This document shows, in pieces, positions 8,931 to 17,564 of a stretch of DNA of 64,000 bases; position 1 is the first letter of the stretch, and each line of letters starts with the position of its first letter. The position numbers were made by a program, and so were the translations under genes. The notes beneath the pieces are model-generated. The model saw only the letters and a list, made by a program, of their open reading frames with translations, did no database searches and had not been told where the DNA came from. The DNA is taken from positions 3,348,001 to 3,412,000 of the forward strand of contig NZ_CP026377.1 of assembly GCF_002953195.1 (NCBI RefSeq), given 5' to 3'. The stretch is from Mixta gaviniae. Its GTDB lineage: Bacteria > Pseudomonadota > Gammaproteobacteria > Enterobacterales > Enterobacteriaceae.

Positions 8931-10214
8931 CTACGCCGGCTTGTTATCGCCAGGCTCCAGAATCACCTCTTCCGGACGCAGCACGTTAATCAGTTTGAAA
9001 ATCAGGCTCAGCCCGACGCCGACAAGGGTCGCCAGCGCCATCCCCTTCAGTTCAGCGGCGCCGATATGCACCTTCGCCCCGCTGACGCCGATAATCAGGA
9101 TCACCGAAGTGAGGATCAGGTTCTGCGCTTTGTTGTAGTCCACCTTCGATTCAATCAGCACGCGGATGCCTGACGCGCCAATCACTCCGTAGAGCAGCAG
9201 CGACACGCCGCCCATCACCGGCACCGGCACCGCCTGAATCGCCGCCGCCAGCTTACCGACGCAAGAGAGCAGAATAGCGATAATCGCCGCGCCGCCAATT
9301 ACCCAGGTGCTGTAAACGCGGGTAATCGCCATCACGCCGATATTTTCGCCATAGGTGGTATTCGGGGTGGAGCCGAAAAAGCCGGAAATAATGGTGGAAA
9401 AACCGTTGGCGAACATCGACCGGTGCAGGCCCGGATCGCGGATCAAATCCTTTTTAACGATATTGGCAGTCACCACCAGATGTCCGACATGCTCGGCGAT
9501 CACCACCAGGGCCGCCGGCAGAATGGTCAGCATCGCATACCATTCGAAGCGCGGCGTATAGAAGGTCGGCAGCGCGAACCACGGCGCCGCCTCGACGCTG
9601 CGCCAGTCAACAATGCCCATAGTCCACGACAGCAGATACCCCGCCAGCACGCCGATCAGGATCGGGATAATCGCCAGAAAGCCGCGGAACAGCACCGAAC
9701 CGAAAACCGTCACCGCCAGCGTCACCAGCGAAATCGTCACCGCTGTGCCGTCAACCGCCGTGCCGTCGGCTGGCAGCAAGCCCGCCATATTGGCCGCCAC
9801 GCCCGCCAGCTCCAGACCGATGACCGCGACAATCGCCCCCATCGCCGCCGGCGGGAACATGACGTCCAGCCAGCCGGTACCCGCCTTTTTCACAATCAGC
9901 GCCACCAGACAAAACAGCACGCCGCAGAGGATAAAGCCGCCCAGCGCCACCTCATACCCCAGCGGCAGCAGCAGCAGCACCGGCGAGATAAAGGCGAAGC
10001 TGGAGCCTAAATAGGCCGGAATTTTACCCTTACAGATAAACAGATAGAGCAAGGTGCCGACGCCGTTAAACAGCAGCACCGTGGCCGGATTGATATGAAA
10101 CAGGATCGGCACCAGCACCGTCGCGCCGAACATGGCGAACAGGTGCTGAAAGCTGAGCGGAATCGTTTGCAAGAGCGGTGGGCGTTCGTTAACGCCAATC
10201 GCGCGACGAGTCAT
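8931..10214 (-). CDS. uraA: Uracil:H+ symporter UraA
   Basis: 427 residues (E. coli 429), an NCS2-family inner-membrane protein with 14 hydrophobic segments. The substrate/proton-coupling helix contains AEHVGHL, corresponding to the essential Glu/His pair of E. coli UraA. It imports uracil for conversion to UMP by the adjacent upp gene product. It lies 62 bp downstream of upp on the same strand, with a terminator-like hairpin in the gap. An AAGGGG ribosome site precedes the ATG. Confidence 0.96.
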   Translation of the reverse strand: MTRRAIGVNERPPLLQTIPLSFQHLFAMFGATVLVPILFHINPATVLLFNGVGTLLYLFICKGKIPAYLGSSFAFISPVLLLLPLGYEVALGGFILCGVLFCLVALIVKKAGTGWLDVMFPPAAMGAIVAVIGLELAGVAANMAGLLPADGTAVDGTAVTISLVTLAVTVFGSVLFRGFLAIIPILIGVLAGYLLSWTMGIVDWRSVEAAPWFALPTFYTPRFEWYAMLTILPAALVVIAEHVGHLVVTANIVKKDLIRDPGLHRSMFANGFSTIISGFFGSTPNTTYGENIGVMAITRVYSTWVIGGAAIIAILLSCVGKLAAAIQAVPVPVMGGVSLLLYGVIGASGIRVLIESKVDYNKAQNLILTSVILIIGVSGAKVHIGAAELKGMALATLVGVGLSLIFKLINVLRPEEVILEPGDNKPA

Positions 10215-10241
10215 GAAGTATCCCCTTGAGCGGTTTTAGGC

Positions 10242-10269
10242 AAAAAAAAGCCGACTCTTGCGGTCGGCT
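10242..10269 (-). terminator. Terminator in the upp-uraA gap
   Basis: Stem AGCCGAC/GTCGGCT (7 bp, 7-nt loop) followed on the minus strand by eight T. It lies between the upp stop and the uraA start, so it probably lowers uraA relative to upp expression. Confidence 0.8.
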
Positions 10270-10276
10270 GAAAGAT

Positions 10277-10903
10277 TTATTTGGTTCCGAAAATTTTGTC
10301 GCCCGCGTCTCCGAGACCCGGGATGATGTAGCCTTTGCTGTTCAGCCCCTGATCGACGGAGGCGGTGTAAAGCTCCACGTCCGGGTGCGCTTTTTCCAGC
10401 GCCGCGATGCCTTCCGGCGCCGCCACCAGCACCAGTACCTTGATGCTGCTGCAGCCCGCTTTTTTCAGCAGATCGATGGTGGCGATCATCGAGCCGCCGG
10501 TCGCCAGCATCGGGTCGACCACCAGCGCCATGCGCTCTTCAATATTGGAAACCAGCTTCTGAAAATAGGGTACCGGCTCCAGCGTCTCTTCATCGCGATA
10601 GACGCCCACCACGCTGATGCGTGCGCTCGGTACATGCTCCAACACCCCTTCCATCATGCCGAGGCCGGCGCGCAGGATCGGGACAACGGTAATTTTTTTG
10701 CCTTTGATCTGATCGATTTCCACCGGGCCGTTCCAGCCTTCGATGGTCACTTTTTCTGTTTCCAGATCGGCCGTGGCTTCGTAGGTCAGCAAACTTCCCA
10801 CTTCCGACGCCAGCTCGCGAAAACGCTTGGTGCTTATATCCTGCTCACGCATCAGGCCCAGTTTATGTTTGACGAGTGGGTGTTTGACTTCCACGATCTT
10901 CAT
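10277..10903 (-). CDS. upp: Uracil phosphoribosyltransferase
   Basis: 208 residues, the same as E. coli Upp. It converts uracil and PRPP to UMP and diphosphate in pyrimidine salvage. The PRPP-binding loop is visible as [12 protein letters not shown] (about residues 128-139) and the uracil-binding C-terminus as [12 protein letters not shown]. It is the promoter-proximal gene of the upp-uraA unit and divergent from purMN. The start is supported by GGGAG upstream and by conservation of [16 protein letters not shown]. Confidence 0.97.
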   Translation of the reverse strand: MKIVEVKHPLVKHKLGLMREQDISTKRFRELASEVGSLLTYEATADLETEKVTIEGWNGPVEIDQIKGKKITVVPILRAGLGMMEGVLEHVPSARISVVGVYRDEETLEPVPYFQKLVSNIEERMALVVDPMLATGGSMIATIDLLKKAGCSSIKVLVLVAAPEGIAALEKAHPDVELYTASVDQGLNSKGYIIPGLGDAGDKIFGTK

Positions 10904-10945
10904 TGTTGTACTCCCGGAGTGTTGAGCGGAAAAAAAAATCGCGGG

Positions 10946-10951
10946 ATTATA
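10946..10951 (-). promoter_or_regulatory. -10 element of the upp promoter
   Basis: A perfect TATAAT reads on the minus strand about 43 bp upstream of the upp start codon. No good -35 is seen at the expected distance. The assignment rests on the -10 match and position. Confidence 0.55.
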
Positions 10952-11064
10952 CCGCCTTTTGCCAACGGCGCCATATGAGATGAGGTAATAAAGCGCAAAA
11001 GCGACGCCCTGTGCTAAGCATCCGCCAAAAAGCCGGAATCCGCAATGTCAGCCAAAGATGTCAC

Positions 11065-11080
11065 TCGCAAACGTTTGCCT
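11065..11080 (+). promoter_or_regulatory. PurR operator of purMN
   Basis: A 16-bp near-palindrome with core CGCAAACGTTTGC, matching the PurR consensus. It overlies the expected -35 of a promoter whose -10 is TAGAAT at 11088-11093. It lies about 60 bp before the purM start, as in E. coli, so hypoxanthine/guanine-loaded PurR should repress purMN here. Confidence 0.88.
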
Positions 11081-11138
11081 GCGCTGTTAGAATTGCCGCG
11101 CTTTATATTCAAACCGCAAACCGCGTGGGGATTCCGCA

Positions 11139-12176
11139 GTGACCGACAAGACCTCTCTCAGCTATAAAGACGCCGGCGTAGATATTGATGCAGGCAACGC
11201 GTTAGTCGATCGTATTAAAGGCGTGGTGAAACAGACCCGTCGTCCTGAAGTGATGGGCGGACTGGGCGGTTTCGGCGCGCTGTGTGCCCTGCCGCAGAAA
11301 TACCGCGAGCCGGTGCTGGTATCCGGCACCGATGGCGTAGGTACCAAGCTGCGTCTGGCGATGGATCTCAAACGCCACGACACCATCGGTATCGACCTGG
11401 TCGCCATGTGCGTGAATGACCTGGTGGTTCAGGGCGCAGAACCCCTTTTCTTCCTCGACTATTACGCCACCGGCAAGCTGGATGTGGATACCGCCTCGGC
11501 GGTGATCGCCGGCATCGCTGAAGGCTGTCTGCAGTCGGGCTGCGCGCTGGTAGGCGGTGAAACCGCAGAGATGCCGGGCATGTATCACGGCGAAGATTAC
11601 GACGTGGCAGGCTTTTGTGTCGGCGTGGTGGAAAAATCGGAAATCATCGACGGCAGCAAAGTGCAGGACGGCGACGTGCTGATCGCCCTCGCCTCCAGCG
11701 GCCCGCACTCCAACGGCTACTCGCTGGTGCGCAAAATTTTGCAGGTGAGCCAGACCGATCCGCTCAGCAAGCAGCTGGAAGGCAAACCGCTGGCCGATCA
11801 CCTGCTGGCGCCGACGCGCATCTACGTGAAAAATATCCTGAGCCTGATTGAGCAGATCGACGTTCACGCCATCGCCCACCTCACCGGCGGCGGCTTCTGG
11901 GAAAACATTCCGCGCGTGCTGCCGGACAACACCCAGGCGGTAATCGATGAAGCGAGCTGGCAGTGGCCGGCGGTGTTCAACTGGCTGCAGCAGGCGGGCA
12001 ATGTCAGCCGTCACGAAATGTACCGTACCTTTAACTGCGGCGTCGGCATGGTAATCGCCGTCAGCGCCAGCGAAGCGGATAACGCGGTTGCGCTAATGAA
12101 CGCTGCGGGCGAGCAGGCGTGGAAGATCGGCGTTATCAACGCCGCTGACAGCGAAGAGCGTGTGGTTATTAAATGA
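11139..12176 (+). CDS. purM: Phosphoribosylformylglycinamidine cyclo-ligase (AIR synthetase)
   Basis: 345 residues, the same length as E. coli PurM. It closes the imidazole ring of FGAM using ATP to give AIR, the fifth step of purine synthesis. The family signatures [12 protein letters not shown] and [14 protein letters not shown] are present. Translation starts at GTG, as in E. coli; the next residues [14 protein letters not shown] are conserved. It overlaps purN by 4 nt (ATGA), indicating translational coupling. It is controlled by the PurR operator about 60 bp upstream. Confidence 0.98.
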   Translation: MTDKTSLSYKDAGVDIDAGNALVDRIKGVVKQTRRPEVMGGLGGFGALCALPQKYREPVLVSGTDGVGTKLRLAMDLKRHDTIGIDLVAMCVNDLVVQGAEPLFFLDYYATGKLDVDTASAVIAGIAEGCLQSGCALVGGETAEMPGMYHGEDYDVAGFCVGVVEKSEIIDGSKVQDGDVLIALASSGPHSNGYSLVRKILQVSQTDPLSKQLEGKPLADHLLAPTRIYVKNILSLIEQIDVHAIAHLTGGGFWENIPRVLPDNTQAVIDEASWQWPAVFNWLQQAGNVSRHEMYRTFNCGVGMVIAVSASEADNAVALMNAAGEQAWKIGVINAADSEERVVIK

Positions 12177-12811
12177 AACGGCTGGTGGTGCTGATTTCCG
12201 GCAGCGGCAGTAACCTGCAGGCGATCCTCGACGCCTGCCGCCAGGGGCGCATCGACGCCTGCGTGGCGGCGGTATTCAGCAACCGGGCGGGCGCCTATGG
12301 CCTTGAACGCGCCCGTCAGGCTGACATCCCGGCGCATGCGCTGGCGGCGTCCGATTACGCCAGCCGCGAGGATTTCGATCGCCAGCTGATCGCCGACATC
12401 GACGCTTACGCGCCCGATCTGGTGGTGCTGGCGGGATATATGCGCATCCTCAGCCCCGTTTTCGTCGCGCACTACCAGCATCGTCTGCTGAATATCCACC
12501 CTTCCCTGTTGCCGAAATATCCCGGTCTGCATACCCATCGTCAGGCGATAGAAAACGGCGACGGCGAACATGGCACCTCGGTGCATTTCGTCACCGACGA
12601 ACTGGATGGCGGCCCGGTGATTTTACAGGCCAAAGTACCGATATTCGCCGACGATAGCGAAGCAGAGGTGATTGCGCGCGTGCAGCATCAGGAACATGCA
12701 ATCTACCCGCTGGCAATAAGCTGGTTTGTCGATGGCCGACTGGCGATGCGCGATAACGCCGCCTGGCTTGACGGCGAGAAGCTGCCGCCGCAGGGCTACG
12801 CGGGCGACTAA
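12173..12811 (+). CDS. purN: Phosphoribosylglycinamide formyltransferase 1
   Basis: 212 residues (E. coli 212). It transfers formyl from 10-formyl-THF to GAR, the third step of purine synthesis. The phosphate-binding loop is SGSGSNLQ (residues 9-16). The catalytic Asn-His-Asp set lies in the [12 protein letters not shown] and ELDGGPVI regions. Its ATG overlaps the purM stop. The operon ends at the terminator at 12828-12854. Confidence 0.97.
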   Translation: MKRLVVLISGSGSNLQAILDACRQGRIDACVAAVFSNRAGAYGLERARQADIPAHALAASDYASREDFDRQLIADIDAYAPDLVVLAGYMRILSPVFVAHYQHRLLNIHPSLLPKYPGLHTHRQAIENGDGEHGTSVHFVTDELDGGPVILQAKVPIFADDSEAEVIARVQHQEHAIYPLAISWFVDGRLAMRDNAAWLDGEKLPPQGYAGD

Positions 12812-12827
12812 GCCGCACATTCTTCTA

Positions 12828-12854
12828 CAGAGAGCCGCCCGGCTCTCTGCTTTT
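12828..12854 (+). terminator. purMN terminator
   Basis: Stem CAGAGAGCC/GGCTCTCTG (9 bp, 4-nt loop) followed by CTTTTC. It lies between the convergent purN and pstB genes. Confidence 0.8.
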
Positions 12855-12861
12855 CCCCCTC

Positions 12862-13629
12862 TCAGCCAAAGCGTCCGGTAATATAATCTTCGGTACGTCG
12901 CTGCTTCGGCGTGGTGAACAGCGTATCGGTATCGGCGAACTCCACCATTTTGCCCTGATGCATAAACGCGGTGTAGTCAGACACGCGCGCTGCCTGCTGC
13001 ATATTGTGCGTCACCAGAATCAGGGTGAAATGCTGCTTCAGCGTGGTCATCAGCTCCTCGATCACCAGCGTGGAAATAGGATCGAGCGCCGAGGTCGGCT
13101 CATCCAGCAGCAGCACCTCTGGCTCGATAGCGATCGCGCGGGCGATCACCAGCCGCTGCTGCTGGCCGCTGGAGAGCGTCAGCGCATTTTGCCGCAGGCT
13201 GTCTTTCACCTCCGGCCACAGCGCCGCCGCACGCAGCGCGCGCTCTACCGCCTCATTCAGTATCCGGCGATCGCGCACGCCCTGCAGACGCAGGCCGTAG
13301 ACCACGTTTTCATAGATCGATTTGGGAAACGGGTTAGGCCGCTGGAACACCATTCCCACCCGGCGACGCAGCGCAGAGAGATCGCCACCGCTCTGTAAAA
13401 TATTGCGCTGATCCAGCCAGATCTCCCCTTCCATACGGCAGTTGTCGATCACGTCATTCATGCGGTTAAAGCAGCGCAGCAGCGTCGATTTGCCGCAGCC
13501 GGAGGGGCCGATCAGCGCGGTAATACGATTTTTCGGGATCGCCAGCGAAATCCCGTCAAGCGCCTGCTTCTCGCCATACCAGAGGGAGAGTTGATTAATT
13601 GTCAGCGCGGTTTCGTTCTCAGCGATCAT
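12862..13629 (-). CDS. pstB: Phosphate ABC transporter ATPase PstB (second-type pst locus)
   Basis: 255 residues. Walker A is GPSGCGKST, the signature motif is LSSGQQQRL (rather than LSGGQ), and Walker B is VLLLDEP. The phosphate-family feature NRMNDVI follows Walker A. It powers inorganic phosphate import through the adjacent PstC/PstA. It is the last gene of pstC-pstA-pstB; the pstA stop lies 10 bp upstream. No pstS or phoU is present here, so the binding protein must be encoded elsewhere. Confidence 0.93.
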   Translation of the reverse strand: MIAENETALTINQLSLWYGEKQALDGISLAIPKNRITALIGPSGCGKSTLLRCFNRMNDVIDNCRMEGEIWLDQRNILQSGGDLSALRRRVGMVFQRPNPFPKSIYENVVYGLRLQGVRDRRILNEAVERALRAAALWPEVKDSLRQNALTLSSGQQQRLVIARAIAIEPEVLLLDEPTSALDPISTLVIEELMTTLKQHFTLILVTHNMQQAARVSDYTAFMHQGKMVEFADTDTLFTTPKQRRTEDYITGRFG

Positions 13630-13639
13630 GGTTTCACCG

Positions 13640-15289
13640 TTATTGCACCAGCGAGCGATAGCGCTCGCGCAGGCGATGGCGTAAGCCCATCGCCGTCAGA
13701 TTCAGCCCAAGAATAATCACCACCAGCAGCAGCGCGGTAGCGTACACCACCGGGCGATCGGCTTCGGCGTTCGGGCTTTGAAACGCCAGGTCGTAAATCT
13801 GGAAGCCAAGATGCATAAATTTGCGATCGAGGTGCAGCCAGGGGAAAACGTTATCAACCGGCAGCTCCGGTGCCATTTTCACTACGCCCACCAGCATCAG
13901 CGGCGCGGTTTCCCCGGCGGCGCGCGCTACCGCCAGAATCAGCCCGGTGAGCATCGCCGGCACCGCCAGCGGCAGCGTCACATGCCACAGCGTCTCCGCG
14001 CGGGTCGCGCCCAGCGCCAGCGAGCCGTGGCGCAGCGTGGCGGGAATGCGCGACAGCCCCTCCTCGGTAGCGACGATCACCACCGGCAGCGTCAGCAGCG
14101 CCAGCGTCAGCGAGGCCCACAGCAGGCCCGGCGTGCCGAAGGTCGGGTTAGGCAGCGCGGCGGCGTAGAACAGCCGATCGAGCGTGCCGCCAATCAGCCA
14201 GACAAAAAAGCCCAGGCCGAACACGCCATACACAATCGACGGCACGCCGGCAAGATTGACCACCGCAATACGCACCAGCCGCGTTAACGGCCCCTGTCCG
14301 GCGTACTCATGCAGCCAGATGGCGGCCACTACCCCCAGCGGCATCACCACCACCGACATCAGCAGCACCATCAGCACCGTGCCGAAAATGGCCGGAAAGG
14401 CACCGCCCTCGCCCTGCGAGACGCCGGGCGAATCGGCGACGAAGTGCCACAGCTGTAGCAGGAAATGGTGCCATTTCTGTGCAAAATTCATGGCGTTGGG
14501 ATGCCAGGCGTCGACAATCTGCGTCAGCGGAATGCGGTGTAGCTGGCCGTTGGCGTCGCGCAGCATCAGCGCGCTGCGGGCGCTCTCCTCCAGCAGCGAA
14601 GCGCGCCGCTCCGCCTGCTGCGCAAACTGGCGCTGCAGCTCCGCGCGGTTCGCCTCCAGCACCGAACGCGCCTGTTCGTTCTCCTGGCCGCTGGCCCGCC
14701 GCGTCTGCGCTTCCGTCTCCAGCGCCTCCAGCTGCGCCGTGATGCGCGCCATATCGCTGCGCCGCACCTGCTCGGCCAGCTCCAGCTGCTGATGGGTCTG
14801 CTGCAGACGCTGCACCAGGGCGCGCTGCATATTCTGCGCCGTCAACGGCTGTTGATTCTCATACAGGCCGGCAAACCAGCCGAACGCCACGCCGCCAACC
14901 CGGCGCTGCAGCACCAGCACGTCACGCGGCGCTTCGCGGCGGAGGATATCGCTCTCCAGCAGGGTGCGAAAATCGGGCGCGGCGAAGTCGCGGTTGCCGG
15001 TTTTAATCAGATAACGCGTGACGCTCTCCGGCAGCCGCCGCGCCTGCGGCAGGCCGGCGTCGATCAGCTGCTGACGCGACAGCCTCTGCGCGCTGACCAC
15101 TTCGCCCAGCAGGCGCGCCTCGCCGGCGGCGGGCTGCGAGAGGGTAAAAAGCGTGACCGGCTGCGGCCAGAAATGGCGTAACCCCTGCCACGCCAGCAGC
15201 AACAGCAGCAGTAAAAAAGCCAACAGGCTAAAGGTGACCGCGCCGGCCGTCAGCCAGCGCCAGCGATCGTTTTGACGTAGCGCCTTCAT
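13640..15289 (-). CDS. pstA: Phosphate ABC transporter permease PstA, long form with coiled-coil periplasmic insert
   Basis: 549 residues, nearly twice classical PstA (about 296 in E. coli). The first membrane segment is at about residues 15-36. A soluble insert of about 240 residues follows, rich in Gln/Glu/Arg/Ala with heptad-like spacing at about 150-235, which predicts a coiled coil. The classical permease core with the BPD transport signature (about residues 295-540; [23 protein letters not shown] region) is C-terminal. The stop and start overlap with pstC by 4 nt. This long form is known from the second pst cluster of several gammaproteobacteria. The role of the insert is unknown. Confidence 0.9.
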   Translation of the reverse strand: MKALRQNDRWRWLTAGAVTFSLLAFLLLLLLLAWQGLRHFWPQPVTLFTLSQPAAGEARLLGEVVSAQRLSRQQLIDAGLPQARRLPESVTRYLIKTGNRDFAAPDFRTLLESDILRREAPRDVLVLQRRVGGVAFGWFAGLYENQQPLTAQNMQRALVQRLQQTHQQLELAEQVRRSDMARITAQLEALETEAQTRRASGQENEQARSVLEANRAELQRQFAQQAERRASLLEESARSALMLRDANGQLHRIPLTQIVDAWHPNAMNFAQKWHHFLLQLWHFVADSPGVSQGEGGAFPAIFGTVLMVLLMSVVVMPLGVVAAIWLHEYAGQGPLTRLVRIAVVNLAGVPSIVYGVFGLGFFVWLIGGTLDRLFYAAALPNPTFGTPGLLWASLTLALLTLPVVIVATEEGLSRIPATLRHGSLALGATRAETLWHVTLPLAVPAMLTGLILAVARAAGETAPLMLVGVVKMAPELPVDNVFPWLHLDRKFMHLGFQIYDLAFQSPNAEADRPVVYATALLLVVIILGLNLTAMGLRHRLRERYRSLVQ

Positions 15290-17412
15290 CCCTGTCCCTC
15301 AGATTGTCCATAACGGCGGCGCAGACGCTGCCGCACCACTTCCGCCAGCGTATTCAGCACCAGCGTAAACAGCAGCAGCACCAGCGCGCTGAGAAACAGG
15401 ATGCGGTAGTGGGCGCTGCCTGCCGCCGCTTCCGGCATCTCTACGGCGATATTGGCGGAAAGCGCGCGCACGCCGTGAAACAGATCGCCTTCGGCGACCG
15501 GGGTGTTGCCGGTCGCCATCAGCACAATCATGGTCTCTCCCACCGCGCGGCCAAGGCCTATCATCAGCGCGGCGAAAATGCCGGAGGCGGCGCTCGGCAG
15601 AATGACGCGCGACAGCGTCTGCCAGGCAGTGGCGCCCAGCGCCAGCGACCCCTGCCCCAGCGCGGTCGGTACGCTAAAGATCGCGTCCTCGGCCAGGGTA
15701 AAGATCAGCGGCACCAGCGCGAAGCCCATCGCCACAGCGGCAATCAGCAGGTTGCGCTGCTCGTAGCCGCCGGGCAGCCGATCCGCCAGCGGCGCGCCCC
15801 ACAGCGCCTGGTCAGCCAGCGGCGTCAGCCAGAGGCAGAGCGCGCTTACCAGCAGCAGTAGCGGGATAAGCAGCCAGACTTCCCGCCCCGGCGTCGGCCG
15901 CCAGCGCACCGGCAGACGCCGCTGCAGCGGCCCGCACAGCAGCAGCGCCGCCGTCAGGGCAAACGGCAGCAGCAGCGCGCCGGAGAGACGTGTGGCGATA
16001 TGCGGTGCCAGCCACAGGCTGGCAAACAGCCCGACCACCACGCTCGGCAGCGCGCCCATCATCTCAATGGCGGGCTTGATCCAGCGGCGCAGCGCGGGCG
16101 ACATAAACCAGGCGGTGTAGATCGCCGCCGCGATCGCCAGCGGCGCGGCGAACAGCATCGCCAGCGCCGCCGCCTTCAGCGTGCCGGCGACCATCGGCAT
16201 CAGGCTGAACTTCGCCTGATAAGGCTCTTCGACCGCTGTTGATTGCCAGACCCAGTCCGGCTGCGGATAGTTTTCATACCAGACTTTCTGCCACAGGCTA
16301 CGCAGGCTGACATCGGGCCAGGGGTTATCGATGCGCCAGTATTGCCAGCTGTCGGCGCGCTCGATCAGCAGACCGTCGCCCTGCGGCGCGAAGCGCGCCT
16401 GGGCTATTCCCGCCCCCAGCAGGTGATGAAAAAAGGCGCCGTCGCGTTTGCTGGCGAACAGGCTGAATTCGCCTGCCGCGCTCAGCGTGGCGAAGACGCG
16501 GCGCTGCGGCTCGGTAATCAGCAGCGCCTGCATGCGGGCGCCGGTAAAGTTGCGAATGCGGTGCAGATGCAGGCCCTGCTCATCAGCGATATCGAACCAT
16601 TGGCTGATGCCGCTCTCATCGGCGATCAGCAGCGAGCGGCCGCCGCTCAGCAGCGCCATCTGCTTCGGCGCATGGGCCAGCGCGATACTGTCGCGCAGCG
16701 TTACCTCACCGCCGTCAAGGCGCCAGACGCGCAGCCTGTCGCCGCTGCTGGCAAACAGCAGTTTGCCGTTCGGCGTCAGCAGCAGTTGCTCAACAGGGCC
16801 GCTGGCCAGGGTATCGCTTTGCGCGGGCTGGCCGTTCTGCAGACGCAGCAGCCGAATATGCTGCCCGTCGCTCAGCGCCGCCAGCCAGCTTTTCTCATCG
16901 ACGGCGGCCAGCGCCGCCATCGTCAGGCCGTCGCTGAGGCCGGAAAAAAGGCGGTCGCCTAGCGGAAATTTCCAGCGCGGCTGGCCGTCCGCTGCGCTAA
17001 AGTCAGGCTGAACAAGACGAAAATTGCCATCAGGCTGCAACAGCAGTACGCTGCTGTTATCGGCGGTGGTCGCGGCTGTCACCGGCCCGCGCGCCAGCGT
17101 AAGCGGCGGTTCAGGCTGTGCGCCGCCGAGCGGGAAAAAGCGCCCTGCGCCCTGTGCGTCGATACGCCAGCCCCAGTCGCCCCTGACGCCAAGCGCCACG
17201 GCGGGGTGGGTGGAAAGCGCAGGATGCCGCAGCCCCGGCTGCATGGATGGCGTGGCGAACAGCGGCATCACCACCCACAGCAGCCAGACGAACAGCAGCA
17301 TCATGACCAGCAGCACGCCGATGCCGCAGGCACTGATAACGCGCGCGGTCAGGCGGTCAACAAAACGCCGGGAGCGGTTGCTGTAGTGAACGGGGATATG
17401 ATTGTCAATCAT
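15286..17412 (-). CDS. pstC: Phosphate ABC transporter permease PstC, long form with propeller-like periplasmic insert
   Basis: 708 residues from the ATG at 17412 (AGAGGA upstream); the upstream in-frame ATG at 17544 would add 44 unconvincing residues. Classical PstC has about 320 residues. After a first membrane helix (about 27-53) a soluble insert of about 330 residues shows repeated WD/PQQ-propeller-like strands (VEQLLLTPNGKLLFASSGD, MALLSGGRSLLIADESG). The permease core with EMMGALPSVVVGL and the signature LALGATAWQT follows. It is divergent from ppk with about 150 bp between them, so phosphate import and polyphosphate synthesis could share control. The function of the insert is not known. 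Confidence 0.88.
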   Translation of the reverse strand: MIDNHIPVHYSNRSRRFVDRLTARVISACGIGVLLVMMLLFVWLLWVVMPLFATPSMQPGLRHPALSTHPAVALGVRGDWGWRIDAQGAGRFFPLGGAQPEPPLTLARGPVTAATTADNSSVLLLQPDGNFRLVQPDFSAADGQPRWKFPLGDRLFSGLSDGLTMAALAAVDEKSWLAALSDGQHIRLLRLQNGQPAQSDTLASGPVEQLLLTPNGKLLFASSGDRLRVWRLDGGEVTLRDSIALAHAPKQMALLSGGRSLLIADESGISQWFDIADEQGLHLHRIRNFTGARMQALLITEPQRRVFATLSAAGEFSLFASKRDGAFFHHLLGAGIAQARFAPQGDGLLIERADSWQYWRIDNPWPDVSLRSLWQKVWYENYPQPDWVWQSTAVEEPYQAKFSLMPMVAGTLKAAALAMLFAAPLAIAAAIYTAWFMSPALRRWIKPAIEMMGALPSVVVGLFASLWLAPHIATRLSGALLLPFALTAALLLCGPLQRRLPVRWRPTPGREVWLLIPLLLLVSALCLWLTPLADQALWGAPLADRLPGGYEQRNLLIAAVAMGFALVPLIFTLAEDAIFSVPTALGQGSLALGATAWQTLSRVILPSAASGIFAALMIGLGRAVGETMIVLMATGNTPVAEGDLFHGVRALSANIAVEMPEAAAGSAHYRILFLSALVLLLFTLVLNTLAEVVRQRLRRRYGQSEGQG

Positions 17413-17564
17413 CGTGCCTGCGGATTCCTCTCTGATGAAGCCGCTATGTTGCCCGTAGCTCTCTGATATGACAACTGTTGAGGTTAGACATTGCTGCCAT
17501 ACTCTCGCCATAATGAACGTGGAAAATGGATACCCTCGTCTCAAATCAGCACAACGGAGCCATA

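Noticed and set aside
8908..8931. GGCCCC/GGGGCC inverted repeat after uraA as its terminator
   Set aside because: No T-run follows on the minus strand; the hairpin at 8735-8758 is the better terminator.
14184..14792. 202-codon plus-strand ORF
   Set aside because: Antisense to pstA; a compositional shadow of the GC-rich gene with no domain.
17455..17485. Complete Pho box between pstC and ppk
   Set aside because: Only one half-site resembles the consensus; the second repeat is not found at the required spacing.
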